Of a stretch of 8,991 bases of DNA, positions 1 to 7,139 are shown piece after piece. How positions within the stretch are numbered: the stretch's first letter is position 1; every line of letters begins with the position of its first letter. Under the pieces are notes generated by a model. It saw only the letters and a program-made list of their open reading frames with translations, did not search any database and was not told the DNA's origin. The stretch covers positions 1 through 8,991 of the forward strand of contig URYY01000090.1 of the NCBI GenBank assembly GCA_900552245.1, in the 5' to 3' direction. Source of the DNA: an uncultured Opitutales bacterium. Its GTDB lineage: Bacteria; Verrucomicrobiota; Verrucomicrobiia; Opitutales; Intestinicryptomonadaceae. A program made the translations under genes and the position numbers.

Positions 1-1
1 C

Positions 2-181
2 CGCATGAGCAGTCGTCGCCGACCCCGAAAAGAAATCAAGTATGATGGAGTCTTTTACGCATGTAAAACCAATAAATCTTTTTAAGAGTAATTCTGATTT
101 TGGATGTTCAAATATATCATTTCCTATTATATCGGAAAGTACCTTTGTGGCCCGTCGTCCATCTTCATAGTAGACACTATT
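2..181 (-). pseudogene. mod: C-terminal continuation of Mod after the in-frame TAG, partial at left edge
   Basis: Directly after the TAG at 182-184, the same reading frame stays open to the window edge for 60 codons. It encodes NSVYYEDGRRATKVL, then DIFEHPKSELLLKRF, then DSIILDFFSGSATTAHA. These are the segments expected next in a type III Mod: the NSVYYEDGR..TK block, the PK..LL..R block, and motif I (codons at 2-37) that binds SAM. No ATG is seen in this stretch, so independent translation is unlikely here. No base has to be added or removed to join the two parts; one substituted codon explains the break. The part is AT-rich like the adjacent 3' end of the first fragment. It may be a pseudogene, a sequencing error, or a suppressed amber codon. 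Confidence 0.85.
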
Positions 182-1351
182 CTATCTATCCTCTGCTGTA
201 ATCAAATATTTTTTTTGACATACAACAAATTCATGTGTCTTTCCAAAGTGAATCTCATCGTTTGCTAATCGCCTTCGCATTTCATCTTCTCGAGGAGAAT
301 AACCTCCAGCGGGAGGTTTGCATGGTAAACCTGTTATCGGATGAATGACAAAATCATGCTTTGGCCCATTCTTTTGTGGATCACTAATATCAGATGCAAA
401 ATATGGACCACGTTTGTCTATATATTTATAGTGTTTTAATTGAGAAAATTTATCCTTTTTAATAATAGAATCCCAGATTTTTTGCTGCTCTGGAATCGAT
501 AGATTTTTGATCTTTCTATACTCATTCATCATTTCGGAGATTAAAGGATGAGGCATTCTCCATTTTTCCGACAATCCTTCAGAAAAAATATTTTTAACAT
601 AACACAATATATATTCGTGATTTATGGCAATATATCTAGGGTCATTCTTTTGCGTAGATTGCCACACAATATTCCCAACAAAATTCTCCTCGCCGAAAAT
701 TTCGTCGCAAATTTTGCGGAGGTTTGAAACTTCATGGTCGTCAATGGATATGAATATTACGCCGTCGTCGCGCAAGAGGTTGCGTGCAAGCTTAAGGCGC
801 GGATACATCATATTCAGCCAATTAGTGTGGTATCTGCCGCTTGTTTCGGTATTGGTTGTAATGCGCCGCCCTGATTCGTTTATTTGGCCGGTGAGTTCAA
901 GGTAGTTTTGGATATTGTCGGCGTAGTCGTCGGGATACACAAACTCTTTGCCCGTATTGTATGGGGGGTCTATGTATATCATTTTAATTTTGCCGAAGTA
1001 GGACTTTTGCAAAAGTTTTAGGACTTCAAGGTTGTCGCCTTCAATATATAAATTTTTTGTGTTGTCCCAATTTACGGACTCTTTGGGGGCGGGGCGGAGT
1101 GTGCCGCTTGACGGGGTTAGGGCGGATTTTATGGCTTTGCGCTTGTCGGGCCAAGTGAAGTTGTAGCGTTCGAGCTTGTCGGATAGGTTTTTATCTTCGC
1201 CGATTAAGACGGCGAGCTTTTCGAGGTCAACCCCGTCCTCCGAGACAACTTCGGGCGCGACTTCTTTGAGCGCCTCCATCACCGCCCGCCTATTCACCTC
1301 CACCAAATCCAAACTCTTTCCATCCATTTTTTGCATATGAGTGTATATCAT
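182..1351 (-). CDS. mod: Type III restriction-modification adenine methyltransferase (Mod), N-terminal 389 residues, ended by premature amber codon
   Basis: Beta-class DNA adenine-N6 methyltransferase of type III systems, expected to transfer a methyl group from SAM to adenine in an asymmetric target and to supply specificity to the Mod-Res complex. The catalytic motif DPPYNTG is at residues 128-134, followed by the conserved NWLNMMYPRLKLAR (177-190) and FISIDDHE (200-207) segments. From about residue 220 comes the variable central region expected to recognise the target, with HPITGLPCKPP as a family hallmark. In beta-class enzymes the SAM-binding FxGxGT-type motif is C-terminal; here it lies beyond the TAG at 182-184, in the same frame. 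The 389-residue product therefore lacks SAM binding and should be inactive unless the stop is read through. Starts at residues 1, 6 or 9 are possible; none has a clear Shine-Dalgarno. The gene is last visible in the helicase-OLD-mod operon. Its 5' half is GC-rich and its 3' half AT-rich. Family assignment is firm; functional state is inferred. Confidence 0.9.
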   Translation of the reverse strand: MIYTHMQKMDGKSLDLVEVNRRAVMEALKEVAPEVVSEDGVDLEKLAVLIGEDKNLSDKLERYNFTWPDKRKAIKSALTPSSGTLRPAPKESVNWDNTKNLYIEGDNLEVLKLLQKSYFGKIKMIYIDPPYNTGKEFVYPDDYADNIQNYLELTGQINESGRRITTNTETSGRYHTNWLNMMYPRLKLARNLLRDDGVIFISIDDHEVSNLRKICDEIFGEENFVGNIVWQSTQKNDPRYIAINHEYILCYVKNIFSEGLSEKWRMPHPLISEMMNEYRKIKNLSIPEQQKIWDSIIKKDKFSQLKHYKYIDKRGPYFASDISDPQKNGPKHDFVIHPITGLPCKPPAGGYSPREDEMRRRLANDEIHFGKTHEFVVCQKKYLITAEDR

Positions 1352-1451
1352 TTAGTGAAATTAGTACAACTTTCAAGCCCTCATTTACTGATCTAAAAAG
1401 AAGTAAATTGTCTTATTATTTTGTAATATAAATTGTGGATATTATAATTTT

Positions 1452-3125
1452 TTATTTAAAAACCTTGCAGATTTGCTTAATTAAAGGTTTAAATTCTTTT
1501 AAATCATCATCTGAAAAGTTTTCTCTTTTACAGAATTCTTCACAATAAAGTTTCTTTAGTTCCGATCTAGCACTTTTAACTTCTTCTTTTTGATCTGAAC
1601 GTTCTGCTGCTACAAGTTCTCTATTATTATCATCCACATATTGAATAAGATTATCTGGTAATAGTCCCTCAATTGATCTTTTACCCGGTTTATCAATCCC
1701 AACAGACATATAGTCATATTTTTCTTTTAAATTTAGAGCATTCAAATGCTTTATCACCGAAGGCTCTACATCTTTATCGAATAAGATAAATGTCTTATCA
1801 AATTTGCTTAATACAAAAGAGATCAAGGAAGAATTAGATAATGTTCCAGCTCCATTATACGAGATAATTTCAATGTCTTCAGGAAATTTTCCACACGGGA
1901 AATTCCCATTTCGAATATGCGTTAAATATCTTACGTCTGTATCACCTTCTACAAATAATACTTTTTGCTTGGTAACGCCAAGAAATGAAATCCAGTTAGA
2001 AAAAATGTCTTTGCATAAACCAAGGTGCTCTGCAAAAGGTGCCATCCAATTGGCGCCAGATGTATCAACGATTGTAGTTCTTGGATATTCTCCTTTTTTT
2101 AGCTTTCCATACGGTTTGTGAAGCAAAATATTACATATTGGGTCTGTTATATTCAACATATGCGGAGAATGAGTTGTTACTATAATTTGAATATTATGTT
2201 CTTTTGATATTTTTTGCAGAATTTTGCCAAATTCTGCTTGAGCGGATGGATGTAAGAACGATTCCGGCTCTTCGATAACAATTATAGGAACTGCATCGGC
2301 ATCTTGATTGCTTATTGCTTTCATTAAATTCATCAAAATAGTAGTACGATTTTGTGTTCCACTTCCCCAATCACTAAGAGGTACTTGAACATTACAGTTC
2401 TTTAATAAAATATCAAACGGCATGTGTCTGCTCGGCATCAGACTGTTCAACAATGAAAACTCAACGGTATACGTTTCACGTAATTCTCCTAAAAATTTCT
2501 CTAATTTTTCTTTCCGATTTTTAGATATTTTCTCAACCGTTTTTTTAACATTAGATAACGCTTTGTCTAAATCCTTATATTCTTCCCTAGTATAATCTAA
2601 ACCGAAACATGTCTTTCCAGAAAGAAAAAAGTTGGGCATCATATTTTTAGTAGAATTATGTAATATTAGGAGTTCAGAATCTCTCAGTCTACGTATAATA
2701 TCTTTGGGCGCTAGTTCCTCCTTTTCAAATAAAACTTTGTATTCTAATTCTGATGAATTTGATAATAAAATGGACACCTCAAGTAAGAGGTCTTTGTTAT
2801 CATTGTATTTTATATCTTTATTCGCAAATCGCTTTATGAATTCTATTAGTCCCTTATCATCTCTATCATTTAAAGAAAACTCATAGTGAATATTAATGAT
2901 CGTATCTGGCCCCATCCACTGAGTACAATCTGACTTAAAATCTAGACGTATATTATCATTCCATGGAACAAGTGATGAAGGTCCTAACAAGTAGGTAATG
3001 AGATGAATAATATTTGATTTTCCTGAATTATTTTTTCCCGATATAGCACAATAGTTCCCATTGAATTTTATTTCAATGTCTTCTAGAGACTTATAGTTCT
3101 TTGCAGTAAGTTTATTTAACTTCAT
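1452..3125 (-). CDS. OLD-family ATP-dependent endonuclease (ABC-type ATPase plus TOPRIM domain)
   Basis: Overcoming-lysogenization-defect (OLD) type protein: an SMC/RecF-like ATPase fused to a TOPRIM nuclease, a family used in antiphage defence. Visible motifs are a Walker A GKNNSGKS (residues 30-37), a signature-like WGSGTQNR (253-260), Walker B IIVIEEPE (281-288), and an H-loop TTHSPHML (317-324). The TOPRIM half has FVEGDTD (391-397, metal-binding Glu393), the glycine-bearing SYNGAGT (422-428) and LFDKD (448-452, Asp450/Asp452). All core residues are present, so the enzyme looks intact; 557 residues is a usual length. The start at 3125 fits the family N-terminus MKLNKLTAKNYKSL, with an AAAGG about 12 bases upstream. 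It lies 21 bases after the helicase stop and 100 bases before mod, so co-transcription is likely. The gene is much more AT-rich than the helicase, suggesting a separate origin. The nucleic acid target is unknown. Confidence 0.92.
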   Translation of the reverse strand: MKLNKLTAKNYKSLEDIEIKFNGNYCAISGKNNSGKSNIIHLITYLLGPSSLVPWNDNIRLDFKSDCTQWMGPDTIINIHYEFSLNDRDDKGLIEFIKRFANKDIKYNDNKDLLLEVSILLSNSSELEYKVLFEKEELAPKDIIRRLRDSELLILHNSTKNMMPNFFLSGKTCFGLDYTREEYKDLDKALSNVKKTVEKISKNRKEKLEKFLGELRETYTVEFSLLNSLMPSRHMPFDILLKNCNVQVPLSDWGSGTQNRTTILMNLMKAISNQDADAVPIIVIEEPESFLHPSAQAEFGKILQKISKEHNIQIIVTTHSPHMLNITDPICNILLHKPYGKLKKGEYPRTTIVDTSGANWMAPFAEHLGLCKDIFSNWISFLGVTKQKVLFVEGDTDVRYLTHIRNGNFPCGKFPEDIEIISYNGAGTLSNSSLISFVLSKFDKTFILFDKDVEPSVIKHLNALNLKEKYDYMSVGIDKPGKRSIEGLLPDNLIQYVDDNNRELVAAERSDQKEEVKSARSELKKLYCEEFCKRENFSDDDLKEFKPLIKQICKVFK

Positions 3126-3146
3126 TTCAAATCGAAACCTTTCTAT

Positions 3147-6119
3147 CTATACAATTCTCCAATCTATGGCAAATATGATTTGGGATTTTAGTGGCTTATG
3201 CAAGGATTTTTCGGCATTTTCTATCAATTTATCGCGCTCGGCGTCTATGGCGTCTTGTGCCTCAAAGAGCTTGCGCCGCATATTCATGCGCTCCGTATCG
3301 AGCGCCTTTTGCCGCCGCTGAAGCTCGATTTTTTCTTCAAGAGTGTGCGGCTGGCGGGAGGTCTTTTTTAACTCCCGTATCTTTTTGTCCATTTCCTTTA
3401 GCTTAATTTCAAGGGCGTTTTTGCGGTCGCCGCTCCAGCGCTCGAGTTTCTCCACTTCGGCGTCAAACTCCCTTTCGGCAATTTCGGCACACCTTTCTGC
3501 AATTTCGGCCTTCTGCGCCTCGAATATCTCGCTTAGCTTGCCCGGCTCAAAGGCTCTATTTACCTCGTAAGTTCTTGCGTTTAGGTTAAATAGACGCCTT
3601 GCTGTCTGTTGCTCTATGGGGTTTCCCAAGTCGTCAACGCAGGAAATTACAAGGTGTTCTTCGGGCGCGGAATCGTCGCCTATTGTAACTTTTGAAAGCA
3701 TTAGTTTGCCCGACTTTTTCGGAAGCCGCTCTAAGGCGCTTATTTTACCCACGGAATTTTCATAGTCAAAGAGTATGCCGCAATAGGGCAAATCGCGGTT
3801 TAGCGCGCTGGCGATTAGTTTTTCCGCAATCGGGTGGCCGAGGCCGTAGGGCTCGCAGTGCTTGCCCACCCACTTCATTGCGTATAGCTTTTTGTCGCGC
3901 ACGTCGCGGTTTTGCGGGTCGAACATCTGAAATGTCAGGTTTTCATCGTCAAAGAACGCTCCCTTGCCCTCCAATTCGTGCCGCGTAAGCCCCCACAAAA
4001 GCGCCTGCATTCTGCTTATCGTTGCGGAGGAGGCCTCTTGGAAAACATTGAGCCGTTCAGCCACTTCGGCATCGAAATTCTCAAGCAGCTTGCGGCGCGC
4101 CGCGCGCATGTTTTCGCCGATTTCATGGGCGAACATCTCTTGCATAAAGTTAAACTCCCGCTGGATTTCAAAAGAGCTGCGGCAATTTTGGTAGATTTGC
4201 GCAATGCGCCGCTCGAAGTCCACGCCGCTTTCTATCGCGCCCAGAATTTCGTCGCTTGCCCCGAAAATTCCCTCAAAGAGTTTTAGTTTTGTCTCGAGAA
4301 TGTCCAAAACCCTGCAATCGGCCTCGTTGTTTACGTTCAAAAAGTTTACAACCACAACGTCGTATTTCTGCCCGTAGCGGTGGCAGCGGCCTATGCGCTG
4401 CTCTATGCGCTGCGGATTCCACGGCAAATCGTAATTTACCACAAGCGAGCAAAACTGCAAATTTATACCCTCCGCCGCAGCCTCTGTTGCGACCATAATT
4501 TGCGCCTTGTCCCTAAAGTGCTCCACAAGAGCCGTGCGCATATCAGCCGCCTTTGACGCGCTTATGCGCCCCGGGTTATTTTTCCGCCAAGTTTCGTAAA
4601 TTTGCCTGCTTTCGGCGTCGGAATTTGTGCCGTTAAATAGCATTATCTTGCCTGCGTATCCGTTTGCCGAAAGAAGCTCATACAAATATTGCTGGGTGCG
4701 GCGCGATTCGGTAAACACAACCGCCTTTTCCGCTCCGCCTAGGTCTTTAGCCATTTTAAAGCCTTCCCTTAGAGCGCTTAATAGTGCTTTACCCTTCGAG
4801 TTTTCGTGTATCGCAAGCGCGTGTTTTAGGTATGTCTTTAAATCGGCAATTTCAGCCTCTATTGCTTCGCGCTCGTCTTTGCTTAGAGTTTCGGAAGTTT
4901 GGCGGGTTGGGGAATTGCTTGAATCACTTTCCGTATCTAAATATTCGGGGTCGCTATCCAACTCGCTTTCGTCGTCGAGATACTCTTTTGTGGACGAGCT
5001 TGCATTTGCGCCTTCAGAGGACTCGGCGAGTCCGTCAAAATTTTGATATTCGCCCGCCGTTTCAAAGTCGCTTTCCACGTTCTCAATATCCAATTTGCCA
5101 CTACTTGACAAACCGCTTTTAAGCATATCTTCAAGGCGATTTATCAGACTTTCAAGCGTACCCGCGATTGCATAGCTAGACGAGGCCAAAAGCTTGCGAA
5201 GTATCATGGTCATGAGCTTGCGCCTACCATTGGGCAGGGCTTGGAGGGTCTCGCGCCTCAAATACTCGGAAACTTCGCCGTAAAGCAAATCCTCCGCCTT
5301 GGTGGACTCAAACTTCTGGGTGTAGGAATGGCGCTTGGTGTACTTTACGTACTTTGTGACCTGCTTTCTTAGCGTGCGCTTGCAGACCTTTTGCAGGCGA
5401 CTGCGAAGCTCCGCAAAAGAGTCGTCGCTTTCGTTTGCGATGAAAAGCTCGCGGAAGCTCTTTTCGTCGCCAAAAATATGGTCGTCTATAAGCCCGACAA
5501 GCCCGTATAGCTCCATCAAATTATTTTGAAGGGGCGTGGCGGTAAGCAGTATTTTGGGCGCCGACGCGAGTGCGCGCTTTATTGCGGAGCCAATCTTGTT
5601 GCCGCTCTTATAAACATTGCGCAGGCGGTGGGCTTCGTCGATTACCGCCAAGTCCCATGGCGTTTTAGAAAGATATGCCTCTTTGTTGCGGGCAAATGCG
5701 TAGGAGGTTATGACGATTTTGTCGGTGTCGAAAGGATTTAAATTTCCGCTTCTTATAGCGTCGTTAAAACTTTTTGCCTCCAAAATTATGGAAGGCAGCG
5801 CAAACTTCTCCTCAAGCTCTATCATCCATTGCTTGCGCAAATTAGCGGGTACTATAATCAATATCCTGCGCTTCTTCTCCGCCCACCTTTGCGCAATTAG
5901 AATCCCGGCCTCTATCGTCTTGCCAAGCCCGACTTCGTCGGCAAGCAGCGCTCCTTTTGAAAAAGGCGATCTAAATGCAAATACTGCGGCATCCACCTGG
6001 TGCGGATTCAAGTCTATGCGCGAACCCATGAGGGCGGCCGCGATTCGCTCTATTGTCCCCATGGGGGCGCGCAGGGTGAGCTCGTTTGCAAAAAGTTGCG
6101 AATGGTAGTCTGTTATCAT
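3147..6119 (-). CDS. SNF2/HepA-like superfamily 2 helicase-translocase, restriction-system associated
   Basis: SNF2-type ATPase expected to translocate on double-stranded DNA rather than unwind it. RecA lobe 1: DEVGLGKTIEAG (residues 61-72, Lys67/Thr68), the IVPANLRKQW segment (89-98), DEAH (161-164), and motif III TATPLQN (193-199). Lobe 2: VVFTESRRT (467-475), VATEAAAEGINLQ (543-555), and motif VI QRIGRCHRYGQ (574-584). Between the lobes is an acidic, serine-rich stretch (about 343-416), probably disordered. The C-terminal part, roughly residues 860-975, is highly charged and probably coiled coil. The N-terminus MITDYHSQLFANELTLRAP fits the family, and a promoter-like element lies just upstream. 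It is first in the operon with the OLD nuclease and Mod, so it likely powers DNA translocation in a type III-like or DISARM-like defence complex. DrmD of DISARM is a related SNF2 protein, but no DrmA, DrmB or DrmC is seen. The gene is GC-rich. Its stop is TAG. Confidence 0.93.
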   Translation of the reverse strand: MITDYHSQLFANELTLRAPMGTIERIAAALMGSRIDLNPHQVDAAVFAFRSPFSKGALLADEVGLGKTIEAGILIAQRWAEKKRRILIIVPANLRKQWMIELEEKFALPSIILEAKSFNDAIRSGNLNPFDTDKIVITSYAFARNKEAYLSKTPWDLAVIDEAHRLRNVYKSGNKIGSAIKRALASAPKILLTATPLQNNLMELYGLVGLIDDHIFGDEKSFRELFIANESDDSFAELRSRLQKVCKRTLRKQVTKYVKYTKRHSYTQKFESTKAEDLLYGEVSEYLRRETLQALPNGRRKLMTMILRKLLASSSYAIAGTLESLINRLEDMLKSGLSSSGKLDIENVESDFETAGEYQNFDGLAESSEGANASSSTKEYLDDESELDSDPEYLDTESDSSNSPTRQTSETLSKDEREAIEAEIADLKTYLKHALAIHENSKGKALLSALREGFKMAKDLGGAEKAVVFTESRRTQQYLYELLSANGYAGKIMLFNGTNSDAESRQIYETWRKNNPGRISASKAADMRTALVEHFRDKAQIMVATEAAAEGINLQFCSLVVNYDLPWNPQRIEQRIGRCHRYGQKYDVVVVNFLNVNNEADCRVLDILETKLKLFEGIFGASDEILGAIESGVDFERRIAQIYQNCRSSFEIQREFNFMQEMFAHEIGENMRAARRKLLENFDAEVAERLNVFQEASSATISRMQALLWGLTRHELEGKGAFFDDENLTFQMFDPQNRDVRDKKLYAMKWVGKHCEPYGLGHPIAEKLIASALNRDLPYCGILFDYENSVGKISALERLPKKSGKLMLSKVTIGDDSAPEEHLVISCVDDLGNPIEQQTARRLFNLNARTYEVNRAFEPGKLSEIFEAQKAEIAERCAEIAEREFDAEVEKLERWSGDRKNALEIKLKEMDKKIRELKKTSRQPHTLEEKIELQRRQKALDTERMNMRRKLFEAQDAIDAERDKLIENAEKSLHKPLKSQIIFAIDWRIV

Positions 6120-6124
6120 TAAAT

Positions 6125-6200
6125 TTGTTCCGCTGTCAAATCTGGCAAAATATTAAAGAACTTTTTTGCGGGAAATTCAACAGGAATGTTAAATATAGAA
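6125..6200. repeat. Direct repeat, copy 1 (upstream of helicase)
   Basis: A 76-base segment matching 7140-7215 in the same orientation, at about 56 of 76 positions in an ungapped hand alignment. The best conserved block is AAAATATTAAAGAA (14 identical bases); TTGTTCC, ATTCAAC and AATGTT are also shared. It ends five bases from the helicase start codon and holds that gene's likely promoter on the minus strand. Read on the plus strand, both copies also share an open frame (GKILKN.F..NST.MLN), but base differences fall about equally on the three codon positions, so coding is not supported. Confidence 0.75.
6152..6180 (-). promoter_or_regulatory. Predicted sigma-70-like promoter of the helicase-OLD-mod operon
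   Basis: On the minus strand, TTGAAT (6175-6180) and TTTAAT (6152-6157) are separated by 17 bases, matching the TTGACA/TATAAT consensus at 4 and 5 of 6 positions. Transcription would begin near 6145, leaving a leader of about 26 bases before the ATG at 6119. A GGAA lies about eight bases before that ATG as a weak ribosome site. The same boxes and spacing recur in the second repeat copy, which supports a regulatory role. Confidence 0.5.
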
Positions 6201-6461
6201 GAGGTGTAATGATAAAAGATTCATTGTATTAAAAACGCTTGTAGATCGAATCTCTATTTACTGACAAAGACGTTTTACTTTAAAATAATAATATATCTTG
6301 TGGTGAAACAATGAAATTTAAGACCATTTAATATGATAAGATTCGTGCTAAAAATACTTTTAAAATAAATTCATTTGCTTTTAATGACTTTCATAGTGGA
6401 TAGTCATTTTGATTGTTATTGAAATATTATTCCACATCCCTAAACTTTTACTTGTTCTGCA
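6201..6461. other. AT-rich intergenic stretch without a recognisable gene
   Basis: No convincing reading frame is seen on either strand. The only structure found is an inverted repeat, AATGACT (6383-6389) and AGTCATT (6402-6408), around a 12-base loop. It is followed by TTTTG, so it could be a weak terminator or an operator, but the stem is short and AT-rich. No RNA gene is recognised. Confidence 0.5.
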
Positions 6462-6680
6462 ATGATTGTAAGCGCAATTCAAAAATCAAATTCAATTTAT
6501 ATCTATAAAGACAAAGGGCCAGTCATGGTCCGCGGCGGGTTTCTCGTTAGTTTTACTGCGACAACTTATTCCTATGTGCCCACAAAAAATACTAAACTTG
6601 TCATAGTCTGCGACGAAAATGGGCATCGAATAAAGAGTTTTAACGCACCCAGCCCTATAAAATCCGGGCCGGGATGGTAG
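6462..6680 (+). CDS. Small hypothetical protein with two imperfect internal repeats
   Basis: A 72-codon frame. The protein holds two related units: SIYIYKDKG with VSFTATTYSY following it (residues 11-41), and LVIVCDENGHRIKSFNAP (46-63). This IYxYDxKG / LVxFTxTT / DENGHxIxSF pattern recalls a family of short bacterial proteins built of repeated YDEKG-type strands; that comparison is from memory, and no function is known to me. There is no signal peptide or membrane segment. The ATG at 6462 has no Shine-Dalgarno and an in-frame stop lies seven codons upstream, so the frame cannot extend far. It stands alone and opposes its neighbours. The opposite strand (6492-6734) is also open but shows no family features. 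The gene may be real or a decaying remnant. Confidence 0.5.
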   Translation: MIVSAIQKSNSIYIYKDKGPVMVRGGFLVSFTATTYSYVPTKNTKLVIVCDENGHRIKSFNAPSPIKSGPGW

Positions 6681-6794
6681 ATTCACAAAGTCTTGCGAGA
6701 ATAAATTTGGCGCAATCGCAAATTTAGACGGCAACGCATGCCATTGGCCATAATCCTAATCTCACTTGGGCACTTTTACCTCCAAAGCCAAGCG

Positions 6795-7124
6795 CTATTC
6801 ATTACTTCTGGACCAAATTTTTCGAGAGCAAAAATAGACTTCATTTACATCTTTAGGTATATCCAAAGTCGTCTTAAAATTTCCCAAAGATTCAAGTTTG
6901 AGCTTTCCCATAATGTAAATTTTATCTCCCTCTCTAATATTATGTAAATCATCAAAACCCCATGCGCTCTCGCCGTATTCAGCATAAATTCGCAGTTTCA
7001 CATGATATTCATCATCTATTTCTTCGCAGCACGATACTTTCAAGTAGGCAGTGTTGATATTCTTAGATACTATAAAACATGCGCATAAGAATAAAGAAAA
7101 TATTAGTATAATAATGTTTCTCAT
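6795..7124 (-). CDS. Small predicted lipoprotein, function unknown
   Basis: A 109-residue protein with a typical type II signal peptide: MRN, a hydrophobic stretch IIILIFSLFL, then the lipobox LCAC with Cys16 as the expected lipidated residue. The mature part (about 94 residues) is soluble and mixed-charge, with a probable beta-rich region (HVKLRIYAEYG, EGDKIYIMGKLKLESLG). The wording DxLxxIREGDKIYIMGKL suggests an OB-like fold, but this is only an impression. No homologue is recognised. The start at 7124 is set by the signal peptide; no Shine-Dalgarno is evident. The second repeat copy, with its promoter-like boxes, lies just upstream. The stop codon is TAG. It is oriented like the defence operon but separated from it by the opposing small frame and about 340 non-coding bases, so it is probably transcribed separately. 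Confidence 0.7.
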   Translation of the reverse strand: MRNIIILIFSLFLCACFIVSKNINTAYLKVSCCEEIDDEYHVKLRIYAEYGESAWGFDDLHNIREGDKIYIMGKLKLESLGNFKTTLDIPKDVNEVYFCSRKIWSRSNE

Positions 7125-7139
7125 CTGCTATAACCAGAA

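Noticed and set aside
182..184. Frameshift or repeat-driven phase variation as the cause of the Mod interruption (GATA-GATA at the stop)
   Set aside because: The downstream part is in exactly the same frame, so no slip occurred, and only about two GATA units are present, too few for efficient slippage.
3191..6108. Many plus-strand and alternative-frame open frames across the helicase gene
   Set aside because: They are shadows of the GC-rich helicase gene: no family motifs, no ribosome sites, and they overlap a gene with complete helicase motifs.
1..6119. General reassignment of TAG to a sense codon
   Set aside because: The helicase ends at TAG with what looks like a natural C-terminus and the next gene starts soon after; the lipoprotein also ends at TAG. 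No suppressor tRNA is visible. It is kept only as a point to exclude.
1..6119. A classic DISARM system
   Set aside because: A SNF2 protein and an adenine methyltransferase occur, but no DrmA, DrmB or DrmC is in the window, and the methyltransferase has clear type III Mod features.
6492..6734. Minus-strand 80-codon frame opposite the small plus-strand ORF
   Set aside because: The protein has no repeats, motifs or signal peptide, while the plus-strand frame shows internal repeat structure; at most one of them is real.
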